DNA from: Cyanoderma ruficeps
Taxonomy: Eukaryota > Chordata > Aves > Passeriformes > Timaliidae
DNA: 64,000 bases
Direction of reading: 5' to 3'
NCBI GenBank assembly: GCA_008694505.1
Contig: VZDJ01000116.1
Span: 16,702,781 to 16,766,780 of the forward strand
This document shows, one piece after another, positions 13,001-22,468 of the stretch. Position numbers and translations under genes: made by a program. The notes beneath the pieces are model-generated. The model had not been told where the DNA came from. It saw only the letters and a list, made by a program, of their open reading frames with translations, and did not search any database. The first letter of the stretch is position 1. Every line of letters begins with the position of its first letter.

Positions 13001-14397
13001 TCTGACAGGCTGGGCTCCTGGCCAGGCCTCAGGTCAGCTCCCAAACCCTTTACAATCAGGCAGGTTCAGCCTAGTGGTGTGGTATTTCAGGTGGTTCTGC
13101 TTTGCAATCTTTGTCCCAGCTTGGCTTCCTTTTTTTCTTTCCCAGCATTCAACTCCTTACCAGCAATGCATCCTGCTCCTTTCCTTTCTTTTTTACTTTC
13201 CACTCTAAGCACTAGCCAACAGCCCTCTCTTCTTACAACAGCGGAAAGTTTTGGGAACTCCAGTTATCCTGGAGAGGAAGAGCAGAGATACCACACCAGA
13301 GCCTGTGCGGGTCAGCAAAGAGAATGTCCAGCTGGTAAGAGCTGCTCCCAGCACCACTGAAGCTGCTAGTGGGGAAGTATGTGAGGGTAGTTCGAGTGGA
13401 ACCTCAGTGATCCCTGGGGAGCTGTTCTCTGCCCAAGAGAAAGGTTCAAAGTTTCTTCTGTATGATAAAATAAGGTCCAGAGAAGCTGCTCTGAGGAGAG
13501 CAGAGCAGATGGCAAGGGCAGCATCAGAGTAGGGATGACAGCATGGGGCCTCTACTCCAGTCTTTGTGGCTGTGTCCTGTCCTGGGGCATCGTCCTGTGC
13601 TCCTTCCCTCTCTCTCATCCTCCCCCACACAAAGCCTGCTGCCTGTATGCAGTAGGACTGTCCCTTGACCCAGACAAACCAAGAGTGGATTTGGGTGGTA
13701 GATGCTCTTTGGTGGTAGAGGCTGCTCCCAGGAAAGGCTGTGGATGCCAGTTCATTCACGGAGCTGTCTACTCCTATTGCCCTCTCTTGTCCAGTTACAG
13801 AAATGTGGCTCTCCAGCTCATATATCCCAGGCGAAGCTGAAGTCTTTGGAAAGCCAGAAAGAGGTGAGACACTTCCCCTTACGCTCCATTCCTCTTCCTG
13901 CGGGGAACCTTGGTGTGCTGAAACCTGCTGAGGTGACAGCACACACTGAAGGCTCTGTCACAGCTGTGGTGCCCCAGCTCGTAGCAGTCTGCCCTGTGCC
14001 AAGCTGCAGGCAGGTGACATGCTGGAAGCCAGACCCTGAAGGGTCTTACAGCCCTTCTGCCTGTGAGTTGGCAGGCTGGCTGTTGCAGGAAGCAGAGGGA
14101 AGCTGGCAGCACAGGACAGTGCTAACAGCCTGTCAGGGTGGCAGTGGGACAAGAGGTTGGGGCAGCCCAACTCCTACTGCTGTGTTTGTTCCTGTCTGCT
14201 CACTGCCTCATCTAGAGCTTTAGCAAAAGGTGTGGGAGGCTGACACCAGGGAAGGGTCCTGGCAGGGGGAGAATATCAGCCTTTCTTCGCATGGTATTCT
14301 ATGTCTCAAAGCACTGAACTGCTCTCATTCTCTGCTGCAGGGATCCTGTAGACGCATGCGAGCCCACCTGCTTTCCAAGGATTCATCATCCCTCTGA
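3813..14397 (+). CDS. ARHGAP19: ARHGAP19, Rho GTPase-activating protein 19 (exons 2-12, 5' end outside window)
   Basis: Spliced coding region: 3813-4078, 7937-8017, 8361-8570, 9122-9348, 9865-9951, 10905-10970, 11703-11891, 12557-12655, 13242-13334, 13795-13863, 14341-14397. Lengths and phases add up without a break: one base completing an upstream codon, 480 residues, then TGA. The translation follows human ARHGAP19 as I remember it (about 494 residues) nearly throughout, so only the short first exon is missing. The RhoGAP domain runs from exon 3 (FGSPLTEEG) to exon 6 (IKHSQKLFK) and includes the arginine-finger motif GLFRVPG in exon 4 and NKMSAHNLALMFAPH in exon 5. The family stimulates GTP hydrolysis by Rho-type GTPases; human ARHGAP19 acts on RhoA in cytokinesis. 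The C-terminal third is basic and serine-rich. All donors are GT and all acceptors AG. Identity is very secure; exact edges of exon 11 are slightly less so. Confidence 0.96.
4079..7936 (+). other. ARHGAP19 intron 2 (3.9 kb)
   Basis: No gene is seen. The intron carries a short direct repeat at 7560-7587, where a 10-bp TTTCCCAGCC unit occurs about 2.8 times. Open frames such as those at 5552-5854 and 7064-7429 have no recognisable domain. The 3' end has a good pyrimidine-rich acceptor ending in CTGCAG at 7936. Confidence 0.8.
7937..8017 (+). CDS. ARHGAP19: ARHGAP19 exon 3 (start of RhoGAP domain)
   Basis: The exon lies between CTGCAG (ending 7936) and GTAAGT (starting 8018). It encodes EKGVVFGSPLTEEG then IAQVSQLIEYLHK, the opening of the RhoGAP fold. 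Both ends carry phase-1 split codons that match exons 2 and 4. Confidence 0.96.
8361..8570 (+). CDS. ARHGAP19: ARHGAP19 exon 4 (arginine finger)
   Basis: The exon lies between TGTGCAG (ending 8360) and GTGAGT (starting 8571). It encodes NLRAEGLFRVPGNSIRQQI and continues to GELPEPLLTHKHFHAHLKIA. The R in GLFRVPG aligns with the catalytic arginine finger of RhoGAP proteins; its presence indicates an active GAP. LGELPEPL is the usual conserved helix motif of this domain. Confidence 0.97.
9122..9348 (+). CDS. ARHGAP19: ARHGAP19 exon 5 (RhoGAP core)
   Basis: The preferred acceptor is the second CAG of a tandem CAGCAG, ending at 9121. This gives KIADLTLFDEKGNK and matches human without an extra residue. 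The exon encodes RQIEALQLLFLILPAPNRS, LLKLLLDLLYQTAKKQDK and NKMSAHNLALMFAPHILW, all conserved RhoGAP features. The donor GTGAGC starts at 9349, and the exon ends in phase 0. Confidence 0.95.
9865..9951 (+). CDS. ARHGAP19: ARHGAP19 exon 6 (end of RhoGAP domain)
   Basis: The acceptor TTGCCAG ends at 9864 and the donor GTAAGT starts at 9952. The exon encodes VTANDLQENITKLNNG then VTFMIKHSQKLFK, the last helices of the RhoGAP domain. It is in phase 0 at both ends, so it could be skipped without a frameshift. Confidence 0.96.
10905..10970 (+). CDS. ARHGAP19: ARHGAP19 exon 7
   Basis: The acceptor GTCACAG ends at 10904 and the donor GTAAGG starts at 10971. It encodes APVYIRECARLHYLGSRAH followed by TSK, matching the human segment after the GAP domain. 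It is a phase-0 exon of 66 bases. Confidence 0.95.
11703..11891 (+). CDS. ARHGAP19: ARHGAP19 exon 8
   Basis: The acceptor TTTCCCAG ends at 11702. The donor is the weak site CAG|GTAGTG at 11892. The exon encodes DDLDLLTSSGSKELQPLKS, QKRSRLDSC, and a predicted helix EEALKELFHHVHNMPDSAKK with a following lysine cluster. The basic runs KSQKRSR and KKKK could serve nuclear import, which fits reports that human ARHGAP19 is nuclear in interphase. This function is inferred. Confidence 0.93.
12557..12655 (+). CDS. ARHGAP19: ARHGAP19 exon 9 (RSRSFS phospho-motif)
   Basis: The acceptor TCCTAG ends at 12556 and the donor GTAAAA starts at 12656. It encodes FNKHPTALTPGSDVPTSPAP and RRTRSRSFSGLIK. The RSRSFS motif and the TP site aligned with human QTPG are kept. 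From memory, human ARHGAP19 is phosphorylated by ROCK and CDK1 at serine and threonine sites in this region, controlling 14-3-3 binding and membrane recruitment in mitosis. Confidence 0.94.
13242..13334 (+). CDS. ARHGAP19: ARHGAP19 exon 10
   Basis: The acceptor CTTACAACAG ends at 13241 and the donor GTAAGA starts at 13335. It encodes RKVLGTPVILERKSRDTTPE then PVRVSKENVQL. The start RKVLG and the SKEN motif align with human; the middle is divergent. It is in phase 0 at both ends. Confidence 0.92.
13795..13863 (+). CDS. ARHGAP19: ARHGAP19 exon 11
   Basis: The exon starts after the strong acceptor CTTGTCCAG (ending 13794) and ends before GTGAGA (13864). It encodes LQKCGSPAHISQAKLKSLES then QKE. 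The pattern SPA...LK...KE aligns with the human C-terminal segment. A second AG six bases in (13799-13800) would also keep frame and remove two residues. The human TP site in this segment is not kept; SQ stands in its place. Confidence 0.82.
14341..14397 (+). CDS. ARHGAP19: ARHGAP19 terminal coding exon 12
   Basis: The acceptor CTCTGCTGCAG ends at 14340. In phase 0 after exon 11, the frame reads GSCRRMRAHLLSKDSSSL and then TGA at 14395-14397. This tail is longer than the short human ending that I remember, so the terminal exon assignment rests on the good acceptor and the intact frame rather than close homology. Confidence 0.75.
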   Translation, partial: GSCRRMRAHLLSKDSSSL

Positions 14398-15605
14398 ATC
14401 GCCTTGCACCAATGCATGGGTGGGGATTGCCCAGCCTCACAAGCTGTGAATAGAAGATGTGCTGCACTGAGAGGGGAGTGCTGCAGGCTCACGGCAACCC
14501 TCACCAACACAGCAGGGCTCTTTAAACTGGACCTTTGCAAGGATTGCAGGGAATTGTTTCTTTCTGTATATAAATTATATTTCATTCTACTGTGGGGCAA
14601 ACCACTATCTAACCAAAACTTGTGCAGCATGTCTGACCTGCTGGCTCTGGGAAGAGCTGGAGTGCTTGCTTACAAGGAGAGCCCTGTTCATTGCAGGGCC
14701 CTGTGTGCACTCTCAGCTTTCTCTGTAATGTTGCTAAGCTGTATTTCTTTGCTTTTCTGCACTGAATTTTTAATGTTTGCTTGTTTTTGCTTCTTCCCCC
14801 CTGTTAGCAGTGAGAATGATGGGCTGTAACCCTTACCCACATCCTGACACCTAAGCTTGACTCCAGTATTCCTCTGGAGGCATGCCCTTCTCTGCTTCTT
14901 TTCGGCTTCCTTTTGCTCTGCTGTTTCCAAAGGGCTGAAGAGCACAAACGGTACAGAGCATGGGATGGGCCTGGAAGGAGAGGCTCTGGATGCTATCTTT
15001 TCGAGTAGCGCAGTGGAAAGCAGCTTCCCCAGTAAACTCATCCCTCTATTTTAGCATGAGCTGGAGGCAGCCCTTGCCTTCATGTTCAGTGGCACAGTTC
15101 TGTGCAAGGAGTGTCTTGGCTGTGTGTTCACCCAGGGAAGCTGAAGCTGAGGAGAGCAGGAGGCTGGCAAAGGCCATCTGGGGCAGAACAGCCTAGTCTT
15201 TGGAAGTTAGGGTGCCTGGGGCAGGCAGAGTCTTGTGGCTGTGTGTGAAAGAGAAAAACAGGGTGAGAGGTGAGAGAGGGCTCCATCCATTTGTGATCTG
15301 CTTCAAATGGTGCCAAAGGCTTTGGCTCAAGATATTTGTATGGCTGGTAAGACAACTGGCTGATTAGTCATTAAACTGGGGGAAAGGGCTGAAGCTGGGT
15401 TCAGGTCTTTGGTCTGAGCTGCAGAAATGAGATGAAACCTTCCAGATACAGGATAAACCCCAGTCACAGCTGGCCAACGTCAGCAGCCTCATTAAGCCAA
15501 AGTGCTCCAGTAAGCCAGTCTTGCCAAGAACCTGTCTGCAAGCACTCTGAGGTAGGATACACACAGGGTCACTACTGTGAAATAAAGATTTAATCAGCTG
15601 GGGGA
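14398..15605 (+). other. ARHGAP19: ARHGAP19 3' UTR
   Basis: Non-coding sequence from the stop codon to just past the AATAAA at 15581-15586. It begins with the remainder of exon 12 and contains no splice-like interruption that I can support. A weaker ATTAAA at 15370-15375 could give a shorter end. The 3' limit is inferred from the signal, not observed. Confidence 0.6.
15581..15586 (+). terminator. ARHGAP19: Poly(A) signal of ARHGAP19
   Basis: A canonical AATAAA hexamer about 1.2 kb after the stop codon, and the first canonical one downstream of it. The following 20-30 bases contain the likely cleavage zone, with a short G-rich run (GCTGGGGGACC). Confidence 0.55.
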
Positions 15606-17339
15606 CCATCTAAACACTTCTCAGCCCTTCTCAGCAAAGCAAATAATCTCTGGAATCCAATTATATTTGTCTTCTAATCTTTAAGAACCAGCAGCCAGCA
15701 GGAGTTAGAGCTCTGCTCTTGACAGCTTTCTGAAACAACTGGTGGCAGGAGGTGTGAATATTGGGATATGAACAGGGAGTTCAGTCTGATTGGCTGGAGC
15801 TGTCAGAACAGGGCACTGGAGCCCTGTGCAGCTTAGCTGGAATTTGTCACTTTTTTAATTGTGAAGTTTTTTTTAAGATACAAATCTTTGTGCTGCTCTG
15901 TACACAGGGTGGTTTTTGGTACTTTATCAGGGATGCTTGTCCCCAGTCTGACCCCAAGTTGGAGCATTGAAAATATAGGGGGTAGGGGAACTGTAGATGT
16001 GTGAGTTGGGAGTTGCTGGTGTCAGGAGCCTCTGTCACAGCAAAGAAAGAGCTGTGGTTCTTCAGGGACCAGACTGATGATGGTGCTGTGAGGAAGGGCA
16101 GAGGCTGCTTGCTGTGGTAGTAGTATGTGCTTTTTGAATGTGTCTGTAATAATTCCCCCCAGAGGCTGAAGCTGTCTCTATGTGCTTTTCTCCAAAGAGC
16201 ACTGTGTTTTTCTGACTGCACTTCTGCCCTGTCCCTGCAGCTTGCTGTTAGCAGAGACTTGGGAATCTCAGTTTTGCCTCTGAGCAGAGATGAGGCACAG
16301 ACAGAGGTGAAGTGGCAGCACAGGGAGAGGTGGGTCTGCTTCTGCTATCTCTGCTCTTACTTGCATTGTGTGCAATTGCTGGGTGAAGCATTTGTTCACT
16401 CCTCCTCTCCCCATTGCCCCTACTTGGTGTGTCTCATCTCTGTATGGGTGACTACTTGGCAAGGCAGCCTTGTACCTAAAACTAAATGTACTGCTCCCAA
16501 ATAGATGAGACAAATGTATCTCTCCACTGTCCCCCCTTTACTGATGGCTCTAGCTCAGGGGCTTTGTCTGGCTTCTGGCACAGCTGAGATTTGTTCAGCT
16601 CTAAGACAGGTTATCTATGGGGTATTGGCCAAGCCTTCTGCATGTGTCCTTGCCTTACCTGCCAAGGGGGTGGGTGCTGTCTCCAGACAGGGCAGTCCAG
16701 GGAGGGGTTCAGTGCCCTGGGCTTCAGGCTGTGGTGCTGGGCTCTCCATGCTGCAGATGGTGGTGGCTGACAGATTCCACCCCTAGCACCTTGGCTGTTG
16801 CAGTCCCAATGCATTCACACTGTCTCCCAGGCACGGGAGAGTTTTAGTCATGCTTGGATGTGTCTCGCTTGTCTGCCCTGTGCAATGACTCATAAGGATG
16901 CTTCTTCCCAGAGCAGCCGCTAACTGTTCCCAGAGTCTATCATTTCCAAAGTATTTTTAATCTTTGTCCTTATTTATATTCGCTATGTCAGTACTGAAAG
17001 GCAGACTGTTGCCGTTCTGTGTGTTCATGTGAAAACACCACATTAAATGCTTTTATTTTTAGTGGTTTTGCTTGGTGGCTTAAGCAATTTCATTGGGACA
17101 GCAAGGACTTCAATCCACTTTCAAAAGGAAGGAAATGTCTGCTTAGAAGCCCAGAGCTACTACTCCTAAGTGTGGGGGTGCTTGGTGAGGTGCTGCCCAC
17201 CTGCAGGAATGGCACTGGCCTCCCATGGCACTAGGGCTTGAAAGCCTCTGGGATACTTGCATGATACAGGGTGCCCAGACAGGCTGTCTTTCCCTTGGAA
17301 GCATGAAGTTGGACCTCTTCTTTTCCTGTCTTTCCCCTG

Positions 17340-17970
17340 CTGTCATCCAGGGTGATGAGAAATCAGGTTTACAAAGAACACTTTATATAAATAATGGATC
17401 AAATGAATAAATTTTTCTCTGTAGGGCCATTCTTCTCTTGCCGCTCTTGGCTGCCGAGAGAGGATGCTTTCTGCTTGCATTTTCTTTTCCTCCTTCTTAA
17501 TAATGGCGTCTCAGATTTTATGCAGATTATTTCTCTGTGAAGTTCTTCCACGTTTGAAATGCCCTGGGCTTGCCTGCCATAGCTCAGACACTCATTAACA
17601 TCCTCGCCATGCAATTGAAAAACAAGCAGGAGAAGGAGCAGCACGGCGTGTTTGAAAGCGGCGCTGCCTTCCTGCGGGCTGAGCCCCAAGCCAGCCCCCT
17701 TCTCCCCCGTGGCTGCAGTTGGGTGTCATGGGAATGGTGAGCCCCATCTCCCTGGAGCTCAGGGAGCAGGAGGCGACGGGCCTCTGTGCACTTCAAAGTG
17801 GGCATGAGAGTCTAGAGAGACATTTCTCCTCTTGAACATGTTGAACAAAGGAATGCAAAAACTCACAACAGCTACCTTCAATACTGAAAATCCAAACATC
17901 GCCCCCCTGATAAGCTGTGATTCAAAGTGACAGCTTTATCTGGCTTACATAATTTAAAAAATGAATAGGT
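17340..17970. promoter_or_regulatory. Candidate conserved non-coding elements upstream of SLIT1
   Basis: AT-rich sequence in a GC-richer setting, without repeats or coding potential. It contains ATTA-type motifs at about 17590-17600. At about 17920-17945 there is a compact cluster TGATTCAAAGTGACAGC followed by TTTATC, resembling TCF/LEF (rc), TGACAG (Meis/TGIF) and GATA sites. Conservation is inferred from texture only. Confidence 0.3.
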
Positions 17971-18139
17971 TTTGCCTTCTGAAGCCACAATCCAAGCACT
18001 TATGCTTGACTGCAAGTGAAAGGGCAGCGGCCACTGGGACCCAACACTGGGTGAAGGTATATATTTAAAGGGGGATCACTTGTCTCTCAGTGTGTTTGTT
18101 TTGGCCTGTTGGTATGCACAGCAGTGGCAATACAAAGCA

Positions 18140-18560
18140 AACAAGCTGCGCTCACCTTCATTTCATTAAACAGTTTTTATCTCAAATTGCACAGCACAGA
18201 CTTGCAAATAAGTTCTTCAGAGTGTCACTGCTATCTAAATCAATTTTTGCAAGTTGTCTTGATTTTTTTTAACTGCTCTGCCCTGGTTTGGAGTTGAAAT
18301 AAGATATTTTCTCTCTCTTAAATTATCATGTGTGGCTGGGAGCTGTCATGTTGCTGCTGCATCTCACTGCCTAGGGCAACAGTGTAGATAAAAACATGAC
18401 TACTGCTAGAGATAGATATTGGCATCAGCCAGACCAGTTATCAGGCTTTACAATCTCATTGGCTTGGATTAACTAATATTTTTTCATGGACTGAATAAAT
18501 TACCATGTTTAGTTCTGTTTGCTCATCTCCCCAGTGAGGGTTTTGTGTTGAAGCTCATAA
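18140..18560. promoter_or_regulatory. Candidate conserved non-coding element (AT-rich, 0.4 kb)
   Basis: A 420-bp block, markedly AT-rich and of non-repetitive texture, 7 kb upstream of the SLIT1 start. It contains ATCAATTTTTGCAAG, TTATC/GATA cores near 18328, 18387 and 18438, and TTAACTAATATT near 18468. Texture and position suggest an enhancer; this is inference without an alignment. Confidence 0.33.
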
Positions 18561-20492
18561 ACTGCTCAGGCATGTAGATGCCAAGATCTGTGCTGGGTCC
18601 CACGCTGACCTTACACTTGTGCTGTGGCCCAGAGTGGGATCTCAACTGGCACCACCTCTCTGGCCCCATCCTGTTGCAGCCCAGCTTTGTTCATGGGGAG
18701 TGCCCACACATGAAGAATGTGATGGGGTTGCTTTGGGGCTCCTGTGCAAGGAGCTGCTGTCCCCACCTGTGCATCACAGGGTAAGGTTTATACTTCTCAG
18801 CACCAGCCTTCAGTTTTAGTCTGAGTCAGGGGGAGACAAGTTTTCCTTTCTCTGCTGAGTCACAGCTGGAGTGGCCATTTCTGTAGCCCCCTCCACAGTT
18901 CCTCCTCTCCCAAGCTAAACCAGCCTCCCTTGCCTTGCTGTTGGGGGATTTACAAATCCACCACCCAGCCCTCCCGTGTGTGCCTTACGTGATAGTAAGA
19001 TCACCTCCTTTTCCACTGGAAAGAATTGTGTCCCACTTGATCCTCTGCTTCTGGCTGAAGCTCCTGTGTCACGGGAAATTGCGATGAATTGAGGTGCCAA
19101 CCTGCCTTGGCCATCATGGCTGCACGTAACTTGATGTGTGCACAGGTCTGTGATACGGGGGTGTCTGTGTTGACCTGTGCTTGTTTTAGAGATTGTTTCT
19201 CCCAACTCTTTTGCTTACAAAGCTTGAGCCTTGCTTCCCTGTGGAGCAGGATCTCGGCAACCTCTTGCACAAAAGCTTCTGGCTCCATTGTGCCTCTCCC
19301 AGGCCGTTCTGCAGCGGCAGCACAAGAGGGGGCTGGCAGCACATGCTGTGGGACGGGACCCCCTGCCCACCCCGCAGCCCTGGGGGCCCCGCGCCAGATG
19401 TGCTGGGGGCAGGCTTGGAGACGCCTGGTTCTTCCTTCCTGGCTACATCTGGCAGATGGAGGAGGTGGGGAGTTGGGACTATAAATTAGGTGAACAAAAA
19501 CATAAAGAGCACTGAAAAGGCTGGGGAAGAATGTCCTCAAAATCAGAAATCAGCTCTGCAGCTAGCCCCTAGCATGGCCCTCCATCTCTAAGGAGAGTCC
19601 CTGCCTGCATCCAGGGCCAAGCAGAGCTGTCACAAGGCAAGCTGAACCCTTTCCCTCTCTTTTTCGAGTTATTTTTGGCTGCTAGCATCTTCTTGCCATT
19701 CTTCAGTAGCCAGTCCTTCAGGTTCATGCCTCTGGGACTGGTGCTCCATCCTGCAGAACCTGCAGCCTGAAAGTTTGTCTTCTACAGTGTGGAAATTTGG
19801 GTGATGGAGGCAAAGTGGAGATAGAAGGAGTTCCCTTGTCCCACGTTGAGCAGAATCTGACTTTGTTTCATTCTCTAGTAGCTTGTGACTCTGTAAGGGC
19901 TGGGGAAGGAGGAGCAAGGACGCAGAGACACATGCTCACAACTTTGGGACTGATGAGGCATAGAAAGACCATCTGCAACTGTGGAGGCACAATGAGCCCA
20001 AGCGGGCCTGCAGCTTATTGATCACACCCAGCATGGGACTGGCTGCCAGCTAGCCATAAATACAGAGCATGCCTGTCTGCACCCAGGGCATCTTCATCAA
20101 CAAAACCAGGACAGAGCCTCTGCCTCCCTCATCCACCAGACTAAGGCACTCCTTATTTCTCAGGTTAGATGTTTTCCCAGTCCAGGGATGTCAGTGCAAT
20201 GGGAGTGAAAGGGCTTGGTGGGAACAAGCCCTGTTCCTCTAACAACAGAACACTGTCTCTGCTTACCCCGTGGCCAAGGTCATCAGCTGAATCCTGAAAA
20301 CCCACCTGCTCTTTCTGGGAGGCAGGGTTTTATGGCAGAGGAGCTGCAGTTTATGGCACCGTGGAGAAATATGTTGGATGCGCTTGGCAACAGCAAATGG
20401 AAAGTTAGTCTATTAAACAGTAAATTATCCCTCCAATGCATCTTCATTGAGGAGGGTTAATGAGTGGCTGCAGGCAGAGTGAGTGGGAAAGA

Positions 20493-20509
20493 GTGTGTGT
20501 GTGTGTGTG
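20493..20509. repeat. (GT)n microsatellite
   Basis: Uninterrupted GT dinucleotides, about eight to nine copies, followed by GCACAGTGC. Confidence 0.85.
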
Positions 20510-21023
20510 CACAGTGCGGATGTGGAACAATTGCTACATCTGGGGACCCTGGAGCCCCTGATCCAACAATAGCATTTCCATGTGCAAGGCACTTCACAGA
20601 CACCTCCTCGCGTATGGTTTATTCAAACCAGCCTGCACTGCTCCATGGAGCTCCCAGGCGGTTGGTGAGTCCAGCCGTGCTGGGAACAGCATCTCTTCAT
20701 CTGCATCTGGGCTGCTTGGTGCAAATGTTTTCCTTGTGGGCTAGAGCTGGTTTTGGGAACCCAGACTCAGCCCCTCTGCTCAGCCATGCCACAGCCTTGC
20801 AGACTGTCCCCCTCCTGCTGTTCCACAGTTGTTCAAGGCAATGAGACAGACTGGGTTCCCCCTACCTGGATGGTCCCTGTTGTGTTAGGCCGGGGCCAAA
20901 TCCACCCGCTCAGGAGTCTTGGCATCTCCTCCATCATCTCAGAGCAATCAATGGGTGCTGTTCCTTTCACTCGGTCCCAGGCAGTAGAGCTGCCCAGCTG
21001 CTGCAGTCAGTCAGCAGCTTTGC

Positions 21024-21177
21024 AGAGCAATGCTGGCCGTGTTTGCAGGGTGATGCTGGTGGTGTTCACAGGGCAACACTGGCAGTGTCTAGCGGGTGAT
21101 GCTCACAGGGCAGTGCTGGCAGTTCGCAAGGCAATGCTGGCCACATTCACAGGGTGATGCTCTTGCTGTTTGTGAGG
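21024..21177. repeat. Degenerate minisatellite, about 23-bp unit
   Basis: About seven diverged units of the form AGGGCAATGCTGGCAGTGTT plus CAC, reading for example AGAGCAATGCTGGCC..., AGGGTGATGCTGGTG..., AGGGCAACACTGGCA..., AGGGCAGTGCTGGCA..., AGGCAATGCTGGCC.... One unit is shortened (GGGTGATGCTCAC). Confidence 0.7.
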
Positions 21178-21705
21178 GAGGACTTGTTCCTGGAAAGACA
21201 TAGGGAAGAGTGTATTCCAGGCCTGCCTGCTGCTGCTGCTGCCAACCAGGCAAGATTCACTGTGATCCCAGTGCCCCCAGCTGCCCACACCACTCTATAA
21301 TAGACCCATCAAGGGCGTTGTGTGCTACAGGAGCCCAACAGGTACCCTAATGGGGCTGACACGCCAGCCCACTCCCACACAATGCCTCACTCTCCCAAGC
21401 CCAGTGTATCTGGCAGCCTGGCCTCCCAGCATGAGCCAAGCTGGCTAGGCATGACAGATGTGGCCTGGGACAGCCCAGCAGCCCACCCTGCACAAAATCT
21501 CTGGGGGACACTAAGATGCTGAAGGTTACGGCCACTCTGCTCCCAACACATCTCCAGCTGGGTCTTATGGCCACTGCTCCCCAAACAGGAGCTGCTGGTG
21601 GAAGGAAGGGTTCAAAGCACCTCCCCAGTGCAAGGGATGACAGATGTGCTGTTGGCAATGCTCCTCAGCAGCGAGGTTGGAGCAGGCATCAGGCACACGT
21701 GCTTG

Positions 21706-22468
21706 TGTTGTCTTTGCATGGCAAGGCTTTGGTAGCAGGGGGACTTCTGTGAGAAGTTGCCGGAAGATTCCTCCATGTCCAGTGGAGCCAGTGCAAGTGA
21801 GCTCCAAGATGAATTGACCACTGGCCAAGGCTGAGCCCATCACCGACGGTGATAGCAGCTCTGGGATAATGTATGTAAGAAAGGGAAAGGTTTCTGCACA
21901 ACACCAGCAGCAGCTGTAGAGAAGAAAGAATATGTGAGAGGAACAACTCTGCAGACAGAAAGGTCAGTGAAAGAAGAGGAGGAGGGGGTGTTCCAGGCAC
22001 CAGAGCAGAGGTTCCCCTGCAGCCTGTGAAGGACCCCACACCAGAGCTGCTGGATGCCCAAGGGAGGAATGAGAGAAGTCTCTGTCCTAAGGAGGAAGAA
22101 ACAGCAGAGACAAAGTGTGATGAACTGACCACAGGTCTTATTCCCCATCCTCTCATGTAACTGGTAGGGAGGAGGTAGAGAAAACTGAGAGTGAAGCTAA
22201 ACCCAGATAAATGAGAGGGATGGGGGAAAGTGTTTTTAAGATTAGGTTTTATTTCTTATTATCCTACTCAGATCTGATGAGTAATAAATTTAACCAATTT
22301 CCCCAAGTCAAGTCTGTTTTGCCTGTGTTGGTAACTGGTTATCTCTCCCTGGCCTTATCTTGCCCTATGAGCTTTTCATTATATTTTCTCTCCCCTGGCC
22401 AGCTGAGGAGGGGAGGGACAGAGTGGCTTTGAGGGGGCACCTGGTGTCCAGGCACAGCCTACCCATCA
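21706..22468 (+). mobile_element. Solo LTR of an avian ERVL-like endogenous retrovirus
   Basis: The block reads like the long terminal repeat of a class III (ERVL-type) family that I know from bird genomes. In order it has a GCATGGCAAGGCTTTGGTAG start, a purine-rich middle, a TATA-like region at about 21865-21880, an AATAAA at 22283-22288, and a 3' part with TTTCCCCAAGTCAAGTCTG-like sequence and TTATATTTTCTCTCCCCTGG. No retroviral gene or second LTR flanks it, so it is a solo LTR left by recombination. It has several small indels. Ends are approximate, and I could not confirm a target-site duplication. Confidence 0.72.
22283..22288 (+). terminator. Poly(A) signal inside the LTR
   Basis: AATAAA in the expected R-region position of the solo LTR, same strand as both genes. 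It could terminate readthrough from ARHGAP19. Confidence 0.45.

Larger units (their letters stand above)
8018..14340 (+). other. Short ARHGAP19 introns 3-11
   Basis: Nine introns separate exons 3 to 12: 8018-8360, 8571-9121, 9349-9864, 9952-10904, 10971-11702, 11892-12556, 12656-13241, 13335-13794 and 13864-14340. They range from 343 to 953 bases, typical of compact avian genes. No separate gene is seen in them. A perfect 16-bp palindrome lies in intron 4 at 8716-8731. Confidence 0.85.
15606..21023. other. Intergenic region between ARHGAP19 and SLIT1, 5' part
   Basis: No gene can be supported here. The region includes an AT-rich block (17.3-18.6 kb, annotated separately), a (GT)n microsatellite at 20493-20509 and many short open frames without recognisable domains. 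One minus-strand frame (19288 down to 19001) has a good Kozak context and is discussed as a weak candidate. Confidence 0.7.

Noticed and set aside
13205..13942. 245-codon minus-strand open frame over ARHGAP19 exons 10-11
   Set aside because: It overlaps real exons and introns on the other strand, and has no domain or promoter; a shadow frame.
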